A stretch of 64,000 nucleotides of DNA from assembly GCA_963971575.1 (NCBI GenBank), contig OZ020622.1, positions 6,796,279 through 6,860,278 on the forward strand. The letters are read 5' to 3'. Shown in pieces: positions 1 through 9,196 of the stretch; the first letter of the stretch is position 1, and the number at the start of each line of letters is the position of its first letter. A model generated the notes under the pieces. It was not told where the DNA came from. It saw nothing but the letters and a program-made list of their open reading frames with translations, and searched no databases. The translations under genes were made by a program, and so were the position numbers. This DNA is from Liopterus haemorrhoidalis. Taxonomy: Eukaryota > Arthropoda > Insecta > Coleoptera > Dytiscidae.

Positions 1-179
1 TGGCAAAATTTGCGCGAGAACTTGCTCCAAAATCTCAAATGGGATACTAATTCTTGAATAACAAATACACCAGAAAAATAAAAGAATTATTGTTCTTATT
101 TCACCCATATAAATCTTTTGGCATATACTAGGGATATTTGCAAAGGTCAGGGAATTTAGCTATAATTTTTATTATTTTG

Positions 180-690
180 TTAATTTTCGTCAATATTACA
201 ATGTAGTTTTTCAAAATAATCTCCATTTAACTGAATACATTTATCCCAACGATAAACTAATTTTTTTAAGCCGTCCTCAAAGAACTTTCCTATTGAGTTT
301 CTGTTCTGGTCCCAACAGCCTTGGCACCCAGCGCGGCGAAACCTTGCTAACGCCTAAACAATCATGCAAGATGTCATGAACTTGTCGTGTACCTAGCCCT
401 AGGCGTACACTAATTTGACGAATAGTCATTCGCCTGGCCTCTTTCAGTAGGTCTTTGACGGCAGTAATGTTTCTTTCATTTACCGACGTGTTTGGGCGCC
501 CACTGCGTGGATCGTCTTCTAGTGATATTCTACCGGTTTTAAAACGATCAATCCACCGATAAACAGTACTTTTGGATTCTGCAGACTCACCAAATACTCC
601 TTGCAGACGCTGAATAATTTCTGATGTTTTCATACCTTCTTTCCACAAAAAGAAAATTATTGCTCTTTGAAATTTTGCTGCGTCTTCCAT
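180..690 (-). pseudogene. mariner transposase, internally deleted
   Basis: This is a relic of a mariner (Tc1/mariner superfamily) cut-and-paste transposase read on the minus strand. The first ~100 residues hold the paired-like helix-turn-helix DNA-binding region, including a FKTGRISLEDDPRSGRP segment that is typical of mariner linkers. The frame stops at 277. Just beyond, in another frame, lies the usual mariner C-terminus (YRWDKCIQLNGDYFEK, about 200-265). The whole catalytic core with its three acidic residues is missing, so this is an internal deletion with a frame change at the junction near 295. I could not find terminal inverted repeats. It lies about 240 bp upstream of the Gypsy insertion. 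Family call is firm; subfamily is not. Confidence 0.8.
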
Positions 691-925
691 GGTTATAGTG
701 CTATGAAAACGCGTCTATATCAGTCGAATACCTAAATCAGACTGAACAATATTGCACTAGATAGTTGCATACACATGTCAAGACTTGTCTGGCACCAATA
801 ACATTGCCTATAAGTTCTGCGTAATTTAATTATAGCACAATTCCCAGAATTTAGAAAACATCCCTCGTACATATCATTTTGGCACTTTCTGCTCAGATCC
901 GACTCAAAGCGGGTTTAGCGTTTAT

Positions 926-929
926 AAGT
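926..929. repeat. target site duplication, left copy (AAGT)
   Basis: AAGT stands directly before the TGTTACGG start of the 5' LTR and again at 12169-12172 directly after the 3' LTR. The duplication may be 5 bp (AAGTT) because the next base is shared with the LTR start. It marks the integrase-made insertion site. Confidence 0.75.
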
Positions 930-1016
930 TGTTACGGGCTATCCTAGCCGAAACACAGCGCTTTAAAATCTAGTTAGACGATAACCTACCTTCGTACGGA
1001 AAACTTATTCTAAGCT

Positions 1017-1024
1017 TATAAAAG
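1017..1024 (+). promoter_or_regulatory. candidate LTR TATA box (TATAAAAG)
   Basis: A good TATA match 88 bp inside the LTR, followed by GATACAGTATGGGG. The start site cannot be fixed from sequence alone, and a second TATA-like string (TTATAAAA) near 1420-1430 is an alternative. The same string recurs in the 3' LTR near 9284. Confidence 0.35.
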
Positions 1025-2668
1025 GATACAGTATGGGGTAATTTTGTGCAAAACCAACTGAATAGGTCCTGTCAACCCACTTAGAGGACAGCATTTATGA
1101 CAACAACCACCGCATCTGCATCCGAATGCAAAAACATACTAGAGATGTCACTTAATTTTGAGGTTAATTGTTTTTGACATTTCTATTTAACCTGTTTTGG
1201 GATATATACGTCGTGGAAACCTGGAAAGTACAACAGTTAGCGTGCGGAATATGTTTGAATGATACACCTACCTTATATAAAAAAAAAAAAGAACAAGAAA
1301 TTATAATCCTCAATAGTAAATAAATTTCTGGGAATATTTGGTCGTAATAGCGCAACTAGACATATGTCTGCACTGACGATGCGCGAGTGGTAAACCCGGT
1401 AGAGGGGTGAGGAAAAAAGGTTATAAAACAGATGGGAAGCCGCGTTTTGGCTCTCTTAAACTTACGAACAGTGGTGTTATCAGAAAAATTTGACCAGAAA
1501 GAAAAACTAACGGCACGTGCAGTGAAACTTCCATGTATAAGCCTAGAGGAAATTGAAGGCAACACGGAATTCGTTTTTGCGGAGACTGCTTGGCGTTATA
1601 CTGTCTTCGTAGGGAAGACACGGAGATATCCGGATGAGAATTTTCTTTTCTGATCAAAAGTTCGGAGTTTAAGAAAACCATTTAAGCCACCGACCACGAG
1701 GTAAGGTATCACCTTTCTTTTATTTCCGCACGCGAAACTGTTGTATGGTCTCCAGTTTCACTAATTGTATTTTTAACTGTTATTCATACAGTGGCGGTAC
1801 GATAGAGGCAAAAAATTTGCACAGTTGTGCCTATTTGAGAGTATATATCGGCTGGAGGAATAATTTCTGAAGTTATCCGAGTATTCAACCGGTCGCAAAG
1901 GAATAAGCATCTTGTAGCGGAACCTTAAAACTACATCACCGTCCAGAGAGTACATAACCTACTTATTGTATCTAGCCGTGGAAACAGGGAGATTGTTTTT
2001 GTCTGCAACTCAGATGAGTACTAATTTATGATAATTGTTTGATGATTTGTAACAAAAATATCTTTATGAGTGTGGCGTATCGGACCTCCGGGTTGTGTTG
2101 AGGCGTAATACGTCCCCGTATAGATGTTTTTGGATACACACTGATAATTTTGGCCATTTTTATGAATGTGTATGTATTGTACTTGTATTTTGAGTTGAGT
2201 GAGCACATGGTGCCACCCCTATTGTGAAGCATATATTTTCTACGTCCTAAGGCCCTAAGCTACAATAAGTTGGACGCGCTGAATCGTGTTGGGGCGCGTA
2301 GTTAGTCAGAGCAGTCTCGCTCGGGGTTGAATTAGTTTATTTAATTGTAGATTCAGTCTGTCCGTAAGTCAACATTTTTTTTATCCCCTTGATAACTCGA
2401 GGTTGTGAATTAGTTCTCAAACACATGGGTTTAACCCCTCTTTGTGAATATTCCCTGGCCGGGTATTCGTGTTAACTGCTTTTTCACGTTATCAAGGGTC
2501 GGTCTTTGTATTTGATTTGGGTGGATTAACGTTAGCTTCAGTCGGGCAGAACCTCAGCCACAAGCATTTCTTTTTTTTTATCATCATCGGCCAGGCCTCA
2601 CCTAATTTTTCAGTAATTTAGTTGTTTGTTTAAAGTTATATTTCCGTAGAGCCGTGTGGGGTTGGGTG

Positions 2669-2720
2669 GTACGTTAACTTTTTTTTTCATCTCGTTAGAG
2701 ATTTTTTTGTGTTAACGTAC
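2669..2720 (+). other. nested stem-loop in the LTR
   Basis: GTACGTTAAC (2669-2678) pairs perfectly with GTTAACGTAC (2711-2720). Inside it ATCTC (2689-2693) pairs with GAGAT (2698-2702) around a GTTA loop, with T-rich connectors on both sides. A copy is in the 3' LTR. It could act in RNA or as a protein-binding palindrome. Confidence 0.55.
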
Positions 2721-2920
2721 TACGGGTTTTCAAGGGATTTGAGAGGATTTTGAGAGTCAGTCTCTTGGCCTCCTTGGATATTTTATCACCGCGACTTCGA
2801 GGCCACTAGACTGGCTGGGTTTTCATTAAAGTTAAGGCGAGCTAGAAGTATAGTAAAAATTTAAATCGGGTTTTGAACAAGCGCTGGCTTTCCGATTCTA
2901 AAATTCTTCCGGATTTTTCC

Positions 2921-2949
2921 TAACGGTATTGCCAACCGGAATACCGTTA
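2921..2949 (+). other. hairpin in the LTR, 10-bp perfect stem
   Basis: TAACGGTATT (2921-2930) and AATACCGTTA (2940-2949) are exact inverted copies around a 9-base loop. The structure is repeated in the 3' LTR. Function unknown. Confidence 0.55.
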
Positions 2950-3299
2950 CCATTTTTCAACGTAATTAATCACTGTGGTATAATATTCCTGTGCAAAACT
3001 TCACGCAGCCCTAGGGCAGTTGTAGCATAAGTAATCCAATCACATGTTACTGGGTATTTATACCGCAGCACAAGTAATTCAGTTGTTAGTTTAAATTGTA
3101 ATTAATTACCGGTTAAGGATTCAGTTGTTTAATTTCCTTTGGCCACTCGTGAGTACTTAGTTTCTAAAATTTTGGATTTAACTTAGATATTTTGCTCGTA
3201 GATTAAATGATTTTTTTTTGTATTAACTTTGTCGTACTCCGAGCTAAAAAGGGAATATTTAACTAGTCATTGATCTTGTAATTATTAATATTTTGGTTA

Positions 3300-3490
3300 T
3301 AAAATTTTGCTTATTGAGTATTCGCTGTGCGAATAATAATATTTATTTTGTTTATAGATTTTGCGTATTGAGTATTCATTTAGTGAATAATTTATTTTGT
3401 TTATAGATTTTGCGTATTGAGTATTCATTTAGTGAATAATTTACTTTGTTTATAGATTTTGCGTATTGAATATTCGTTTAACGAATATTA
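3300..3490 (+). repeat. tandem ~49-bp units with conserved palindromes in the LTR
   Basis: Four units built on TTTTGCGTATTGAGTATTC. Each contains a 17-base palindrome, at 3319-3335, 3373-3389, 3422-3438 and 3471-3487, spaced 54, 49 and 49 bp. The stems read TATTCG/CGAATA, TATTCA/TGAATA (twice) and TATTCG/CGAATA, so the closing pair changes on both sides together while loops vary. The same array is in the 3' LTR. Confidence 0.7.
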
Positions 3491-3905
3491 GTTATTCTGT
3501 TATTACCATTTGTTAGTTACTGATTTTTTTGTTAATAAATTTAGTTATTGAAAATTTTGGTGTTTCTATCACGAGAACTCTATTCCTTCCCCTGGGGTTT
3601 TATTTTTCTTCCAGAATTTAGGGCAATAGAAGCGAAGTGACTGGCGCCGTATAAATTTTAGGCCGCACATCGACATTGATAATTACAGGACCACCCTGCA
3701 TAGTCAAATCTACCTCTAGACTGGGCTGGCGGCCTTCTACCTTGCCCTGGACAGCTGATAGCCACTGGAGTCACTTCACAGTGGTTACGGACTTCATATT
3801 TTTCCCCATTTAGGTTTTTAGCGGCCGATCAGAGAGCTGAGCGGACGCTGGCGTATGCCAACTATATAACGCTGGAGTCTGGCCGTAATATACGTTATAT
3901 ATTTC

Positions 3906-3923
3906 TGGCGCCCAACGTGGGGC
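3906..3923 (+). promoter_or_regulatory. primer binding site, tRNA-Lys type
   Basis: TGGCGCCCAACGTGGGGC begins six bases after the 5' LTR. It matches the primer site complementary to the 3' end of tRNA-Lys(1,2), which is also used by Drosophila gypsy and several retroviruses. Minus-strand DNA synthesis would start here. Confidence 0.9.
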
Positions 3924-4654
3924 TCGACGGAAAAGAAGACCGTTGCTTGCTAAAAAGAATTTTACACTACGATTGGGTTAATAAAATTGTGTTATACTTA
4001 TTTCAAACTTAATTCCTGTGCCCCTAGACCCATTCCTTAAGAGTTCTCATAATAAGAAATTTAGTTAGATTATTTTTTTTTGTGATATTGTGTTGGATTA
4101 CTTTTGCTATACTGTGTTGTATTGTTGTGTTTTAACACATACTCGATATTGGATGACCTATTGTACGTATTGGTCGCATTTTGGCGATTTAGTCTCTAAC
4201 GGATTAAAGAGCAAACAAGCTACTGTTTTTGAGTTGTTTATAACGTTGAGTAGAGGACTCTAAGGTACCTCCCGGTGAAAATTGGTGTTGCATTGTTGGC
4301 AACAGTTGTATTGAAATTGTAATTGCAACAATTGTTTGTTGAATTATCTTTGGAGACGGACCGGCGTTGGTTCGGCCGTCCATTGGTTTTACGTCTGTAG
4401 AGACGTTAGTGTTGGTAAGCCGGTTTAGGGCAAGCCATTGAAAAATTCACACGGGATTCGCTTAGCGGAAATTTAGTTTCCTCATACTTACGGTATTACG
4501 TTTATACCGAGCTGGTTAAACCAGGATATCACTCGACGGTTAGAGTATTGAAGAAAGACAGTAGACTTGGAGTTGTGCAATAGTAAGTCCCAGTATAGGG
4601 AAGTAGTAGAACGTAACCAAGGATCGTGTTTGTGTTGGACGCTGTATTTGCATC
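3924..4654 (+). other. untranslated leader between primer site and gag
   Basis: About 730 bases without a credible reading frame. A packaging or dimerisation signal would be expected here by analogy, but I cannot identify one. The gag ATG at 4655 sits in GCATCATGT. Confidence 0.6.
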
Positions 4655-6031
4655 ATGTCGTTGCCTACTAAATTTCGGGTTGAACACCTAGCACCAGCGG
4701 AATTAGAATATGAAACCGCGGTCTACGGACTACAGGACAGCGACGGTGAGGACGCTCATTTACGACGGGAATTGCTGCAAAACATGATGTCGCTCGTGAA
4801 ATCAGGAACGTCTTTTCGACTTCCTAAGTACCCTTTCACCTTCGAAACGGACCAAACTGGCGTGGAAAATACCCTTCGGGAACTTACAGCGGTAATTGAA
4901 GCATTCTCAGGAGACCGGAGGACTCGTGATTTCCAAAGGATCTCGAGTCGCGTTGCACATTGTGGTACGCGAATCGGCCGTATGGCCGCATTATCAGCGG
5001 AAAACAAGTCGATACAGTCGCGGTTATTAGTACGTCTCGTAACCATCTGGACGACGATAAATCGCAAGACGCGCGCGCGAAGAATTACCTCAACTCCTAA
5101 GAGAACGATTATCGGGGACCTCGATGCCTCTAGGGCCGACCTCAGTCCATCAGAGGAGAGCTCGCTCGAGACCGAAGAGGAAGAAACCCCACCAGTTAAG
5201 CCGTGGCGAACCAAGAGTATCCCGCCAGCTCAATGGAACTTAAAGTTCAGCGGAGATCAAAAGGAGATGTCGTTGAGTGCATTCCTAGAGCGCGTGGAAG
5301 AATTGCGCAGCGCACGGAACGTATCGAGACAACAACTATTCGCCTCAGCATTGGATCTGTTCACTGGCAAGGCATTGATATGGTACCGAGCACAACGCCA
5401 GAACTTCTTAGATTGGCACGACCTCGTGCATCAATTACGTACCGTCTTCGTACCAATCGATTACGACGACCAGCTGTACGATGAGATCCGCGCCCGCCGG
5501 CAAGGAGTCGACGAGTCAATTGACATCTATTTAGCGATCATGGAGTCGTTGTTCAAAAGATTGAGCACACCTTTGCCTGAGATAAGTAAGTTGAAGATCG
5601 TTGTCCGCAACCTTCACGCCCGATACAAAGATGGGATGTTTCTGTTGGACGAAGTGGAATCTGTACGTCGCCTCCTGGAAGTATGCCGCCGTATAGAACG
5701 AGCACACACCAACTGGCAGCCAGCTAGCATCACGACCCCGAGGAATCGGACGCCGTTAGAACCGGATTTGGCCTATGTGGCCGGGAGTTCCCGAGGAACA
5801 CAACACCCGCAATCAGCGGAGTTACAAGAAATACGACCACAAGGCCGGATTCTCACGTGTTTTAACTGCCAAGAACCGGGACATCGAGCGGCAGCGTGCC
5901 CACAACGCCCAATCAGGAAGTGCTATACGTGTCATACTCCAGGCGTAACGAAGTACACATGTCCTAGATGCAATCCAAGAGGGTCCAGTGGCCCGAAGCA
6001 GAATCCGGGAAAAGAACAGCGTGGCGGATAA
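4655..6031 (+). CDS. gag: Gag structural polyprotein
   Basis: 458 residues, ATG start. Gag assembles the cytoplasmic particle in which the RNA genome is reverse transcribed. Residues ~190-350 are the capsid-like retrotransposon Gag domain (WNLKFSGD, then ALIWYRAQR and DLVHQLRTVF). An acidic, serine-rich linker lies at ~164-180. Near the C-terminus is a canonical CCHC zinc knuckle, C402-x2-C405-x4-H410-x4-C415. It is followed by a second cysteine cluster (C423, C426, C436, C439) in which the histidine position is V431, so that knuckle is altered. The last ~20 codons overlap pol, with the frameshift heptamer nine codons before the stop. The frame is intact. Confidence 0.93.
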   Translation: MSLPTKFRVEHLAPAELEYETAVYGLQDSDGEDAHLRRELLQNMMSLVKSGTSFRLPKYPFTFETDQTGVENTLRELTAVIEAFSGDRRTRDFQRISSRVAHCGTRIGRMAALSAENKSIQSRLLVRLVTIWTTINRKTRARRITSTPKRTIIGDLDASRADLSPSEESSLETEEEETPPVKPWRTKSIPPAQWNLKFSGDQKEMSLSAFLERVEELRSARNVSRQQLFASALDLFTGKALIWYRAQRQNFLDWHDLVHQLRTVFVPIDYDDQLYDEIRARRQGVDESIDIYLAIMESLFKRLSTPLPEISKLKIVVRNLHARYKDGMFLLDEVESVRRLLEVCRRIERAHTNWQPASITTPRNRTPLEPDLAYVAGSSRGTQHPQSAELQEIRPQGRILTCFNCQEPGHRAAACPQRPIRKCYTCHTPGVTKYTCPRCNPRGSSGPKQNPGKEQRGG

Positions 6032-9000
6032 ACGATCGGTCTCCGTCCGACGCAACCTCTATAAACCCGATTTTGGATTACATAATAGCTAACGCCCGGA
6101 GCGACGAGCGACCTTATCTAGAAATTGAGATCTTAGGTTACAGAATTTTAGGATTGTTAGACAGCGGAGCAACCCGAACCGTTCTTGGGAAACGCGGTTG
6201 GGCTTTATTGCAGAATGCTGGTTTCCATTTAGATAAAACGAAACATATTTCCTCATGTACGGTCGCCAGTGGGCACCGTCTGGAAATAGCTGGTGTTGTC
6301 CAGTTACCATGTACGATAGAAGGACACACCGCATGGATAGAAGCCATAGTGGTGCCTGAGATGGCACACACCTTAATATTGGGGGTTGATTTCTTCCGGC
6401 AGTTTGGAATTGTGCCAGACCTGCGCAGCGGCAGATGGCATTTTAGCCGATTAGAAGATACGACCAGGATAGACCTGAGCGCCATGGAAATGCCCGAAAT
6501 GAGGATGAACGAGGATCAACGTGGAAGAATTGATGAACTGGTTTCTAAACACTTCAATAGTATGAAGAAAGGTATAGGCTGTACGGACCAAATTGAACAT
6601 CAGATCAGCTTGCTGGATCCGCACCAACCGCCGATTAAACAACGCTACTATCCGGTCTCTCCGGCGATACAGCGAGAAATTGACAGGCAAGTCACCGAGA
6701 TGGCAGAAGAAGGCGTTATCGAACGATCGAATTCGGATTGGTCGTCGCCGGTGCTGATGGTGAAGAAAAAGGATCAATCTTGGCGCTTCTGCGTCGACTT
6801 CCGCAAGGTAAACGCTGTCACTAGGCGCGACGCCTATCCACTACCTTACATCACGAGCATCTTAGACAGATTGAAGAACGCGAGGTACATCTCCAGCCTG
6901 GACATAAAGTCAGCGTATTGGAACATCCCGTTAACTGAGAGTTCAAAGAAGTATACCGCATTCACAGTGCCCGGAAGGGGTTTATGGCAGTTTAAGAGGT
7001 TAGCGTTCGGACTACACAGTGCTCCCGCCACGTTTCAGAAATTAATAGATACCGTATTAGGACCCGAGTTAGAACCGCACGTGTTCAAATATCTCGACGA
7101 CATCATCATAATCGCGGATAACTTTGAGAAACACCTGGAAATTTTAGGAGAAGTATTGAAAAGATTGCTAGACGCTGGTTTCACGCTGAACAAAGACAAA
7201 TGTGCGTTTGTAGTACCAGAACTGAAGTACCTAGGCTACGTGGTGAACCAAGGTGGACTGGCCGTCGACCCGGATAAGGTCTCGGCCATGCTGAAAATCC
7301 CACAACCCACCACCGCAGTCGAAGTACGCAGAATGCTGGGCGTTGCTGGTTGGTACAAACGTTTCATACCTACATATTCAGACATTTGTGCGCCACTCAA
7401 TCGGCTAACCCGAAAGGGCATCCGATTTCAATGGGACGACGCATGTAAGCAATCGTGGAACCGCATCAAACAACACCTGATCACCGCTCCGATCCTATGC
7501 TGTCCGGACTTTTCACTACCATTCATAATACAGACCGACGCCTCTGGATACGGACTTGGTGCCGTGCTCTCGCAAAACACCCCTGAAGGCGAGAAGGTAG
7601 TATGCTACCTCAGCAAATCGCTTACGCGGTTAGAACGGGCGTACACCACCACGGAGAGGGAGTGTCTGGCTGTGTTATGGGCAGTAGAGAAATTACGTCC
7701 GTACATCGAAGGATCGCACTTTACAGTGATCACGGATCATCACAGCTTGTGCTGGCTTCATAACCTAAAGGATCCGTGTGGACGACTAGCGAGATGGGCT
7801 CTGAGACTACAACAATTCGACTTTAAAATTATCCACCGTAAGGGGAGAGATCACCATGTACCCGACACCTTGAGCCGCGGAGTACCAGTACTCGACAGTG
7901 TTACTGCCGATGTCAACACCGAAGGACAACCCCCTTGTGCGTGGTACACAAAGATGTGTCGGAAAGTCGAAGAAAACCCTCGCAAGTTTCCGGCATGGCG
8001 CCTGGAAGAAGGTAAATTGTACCACTACTACCGGCATCCTAATCCCGGACTGTTAACCGAAGCGGAGAATTGGAAACGCGTGATTCCTCGGCCGGAGCGT
8101 AAAGAGATACTTCAACGGATGCATGACGCACCGACCTCAGGACACTTAGGCGTTTATAAAACGTATTGTCGACTAATACAACATTATTATTGGCCGTTCA
8201 TGAGAGCGGACGTAGTCCGCTATATACATCGCTGTACCACTTGTTTGGAAAGTAAAGTAGAGAGAAAACCGCCAGTCGGATTGATGATGCCGCGGCGAGT
8301 CGTAGAGCGCCCATGGCAGCAGATAAGCGTGGATATCGTAGGTCCGATGACCAGATCAACCTCTGGGTATCAATATATCTTCACAGTGATAGATGTGTTT
8401 AGTAAGTTCGTGTTGACTTTCCCTATGCGGAAGGCCACCGCGCCCAGCATTGTTAAACTGCTAGAGAATGGAGTGTTTCTGCTGTTTGGAAGCCCCGAGT
8501 CAATATTATTGGACAACGGAACGCAATTCCGAAGTAAGGAGTTCCGTCGTTTGGCTGCGACGTATAACGTGCGCCTCCGATACAACGCTAACTATCATGC
8601 GCAAGCGAATGTGGTCGAACGAGTACACTCGACGTTGAAGCAAGGAATACGATCCTACCTCGACCAAGACCAGCGGAAGTGGGAAGATAACCTGCAGAAG
8701 GTATCTTGTGCGATACGAACGTCCGTCCATGAAAGCACTAGAATGACACCGTATTTTGTCAACTTTGGAAGGGAGATTGGATTTCCAGAAGAATGTGTGG
8801 ACAGGGTTCCAGAGGAAATGGAGACACCCAGTAATAAGGAAGAACGTCAGAAGGTATTTCGGGAGATATACACCCAGGTGCGGGAACGCCTGAAAAGGTC
8901 TTCAGAAAATAGTAAACGGCGTTATGATTTGAGACGTCGAGACATCCAGTACGCGATAGGCGACCGTGTGTGGAGACGGAATTACATACTCTCCAATGCG

Positions 9001-9168
9001 GCGAAACATGTTAGCGCTGCTTTGGCACCGAAGTACGTCGGACCATTTTGGATAAAAAGAAAATTGTCACCATGGACTTATGAACTTAATAGAGAGGATG
9101 GAAAATCCTGTGGCGTATGGCACGCCAAGGATCTAAGGGGCCATCCAGAAGACACGGAGTCAGAGTGA
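5968..9168 (+). CDS. pol: Pol polyprotein: protease, RT, RNase H, integrase
   Basis: Open frame of 1066 codons in the -1 frame relative to gag, expressed most likely as Gag-Pol through the slippery site. Counting from the frame's first ATG (5968): aspartic protease with DSGA at 65-68; reverse transcriptase with LDIKSAYWNI at 311-320 and the catalytic YLDD at 375-378; RNase H with TDAS at 523-526 and TTERECLA at 561-568; integrase zinc finger H719, H726, C756, C759; integrase core D789, D849, E884, i.e. D,D-35-E. A GPF-type C-terminal module (KYVGPFWIKRKL, ~1022-1033) follows; no chromodomain is visible. No stops or frameshifts, so the enzyme set looks functional. It ends 28 bases before the 3' LTR. 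Confidence 0.95.
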   Translation: MQSKRVQWPEAESGKRTAWRINDRSPSDATSINPILDYIIANARSDERPYLEIEILGYRILGLLDSGATRTVLGKRGWALLQNAGFHLDKTKHISSCTVASGHRLEIAGVVQLPCTIEGHTAWIEAIVVPEMAHTLILGVDFFRQFGIVPDLRSGRWHFSRLEDTTRIDLSAMEMPEMRMNEDQRGRIDELVSKHFNSMKKGIGCTDQIEHQISLLDPHQPPIKQRYYPVSPAIQREIDRQVTEMAEEGVIERSNSDWSSPVLMVKKKDQSWRFCVDFRKVNAVTRRDAYPLPYITSILDRLKNARYISSLDIKSAYWNIPLTESSKKYTAFTVPGRGLWQFKRLAFGLHSAPATFQKLIDTVLGPELEPHVFKYLDDIIIIADNFEKHLEILGEVLKRLLDAGFTLNKDKCAFVVPELKYLGYVVNQGGLAVDPDKVSAMLKIPQPTTAVEVRRMLGVAGWYKRFIPTYSDICAPLNRLTRKGIRFQWDDACKQSWNRIKQHLITAPILCCPDFSLPFIIQTDASGYGLGAVLSQNTPEGEKVVCYLSKSLTRLERAYTTTERECLAVLWAVEKLRPYIEGSHFTVITDHHSLCWLHNLKDPCGRLARWALRLQQFDFKIIHRKGRDHHVPDTLSRGVPVLDSVTADVNTEGQPPCAWYTKMCRKVEENPRKFPAWRLEEGKLYHYYRHPNPGLLTEAENWKRVIPRPERKEILQRMHDAPTSGHLGVYKTYCRLIQHYYWPFMRADVVRYIHRCTTCLESKVERKPPVGLMMPRRVVERPWQQISVDIVGPMTRSTSGYQYIFTVIDVFSKFVLTFPMRKATAPSIVKLLENGVFLLFGSPESILLDNGTQFRSKEFRRLAATYNVRLRYNANYHAQANVVERVHSTLKQGIRSYLDQDQRKWEDNLQKVSCAIRTSVHESTRMTPYFVNFGREIGFPEECVDRVPEEMETPSNKEERQKVFREIYTQVRERLKRSSENSKRRYDLRRRDIQYAIGDRVWRRNYILSNAAKHVSAALAPKYVGPFWIKRKLSPWTYELNREDGKSCGVWHAKDLRGHPEDTESE
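6007..6013 (+). promoter_or_regulatory. -1 ribosomal frameshift slippery site (GGGAAAA)
   Basis: The heptamer reads G GGA AAA in the gag frame, exactly the X XXY YYZ phase needed for simultaneous -1 slippage. After slipping, translation continues in the pol frame at residue 14-15 (GK then RTAWR). It lies 16 bases before the gag stop codon. I do not see a strong downstream stem; a short TCGG/CCGA pairing just after the gag stop is only weak support. Confidence 0.75.
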
Positions 9169-9183
9169 CTCCGTCTCTTTTAA

Positions 9184-9196
9184 GCAAAGGGGGAGT
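9184..9196 (+). promoter_or_regulatory. polypurine tract
   Basis: GCAAAGGGGGAGT sits directly before the TGTTACGG start of the 3' LTR. This is the expected primer for plus-strand DNA synthesis. Confidence 0.85.

Larger units (their letters stand above)
930..3899 (+). repeat. 5' LTR of the Gypsy element
   Basis: About 2970 bp, repeated at 9197-12168. It begins TGTTACGGGC and ends ATACGTTATA, an imperfect inverted pair of termini. It should carry the promoter (U3), R and U5. A TATAAAAG box lies at 1017-1024 and a second candidate near 1424. An AATAAA at 3534-3539 is a possible poly(A) signal. The 3' half holds a run of ~49-bp tandem units (3300-3490) each with a small palindrome, and two other hairpins (2669-2720, 2921-2949). 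A 73-codon frame at 1432-1653 follows the second TATA-like box, but has no recognisable domain and I do not call it a gene. Confidence 0.92.

Noticed and set aside
1432..1653. 73-codon open frame in the LTR, repeated at 9699-9920
   Set aside because: No domain, and the repetition only reflects the two LTRs. Length is within chance for this composition.
4756..5214. 152-codon minus-strand frame inside gag
   Set aside because: Antisense shadow of the well-supported gag frame; its composition mirrors gag codons.
9169..9196. Possible env gene after pol
   Set aside because: Only 28 bases separate pol from the 3' LTR, so no third gene can be present.
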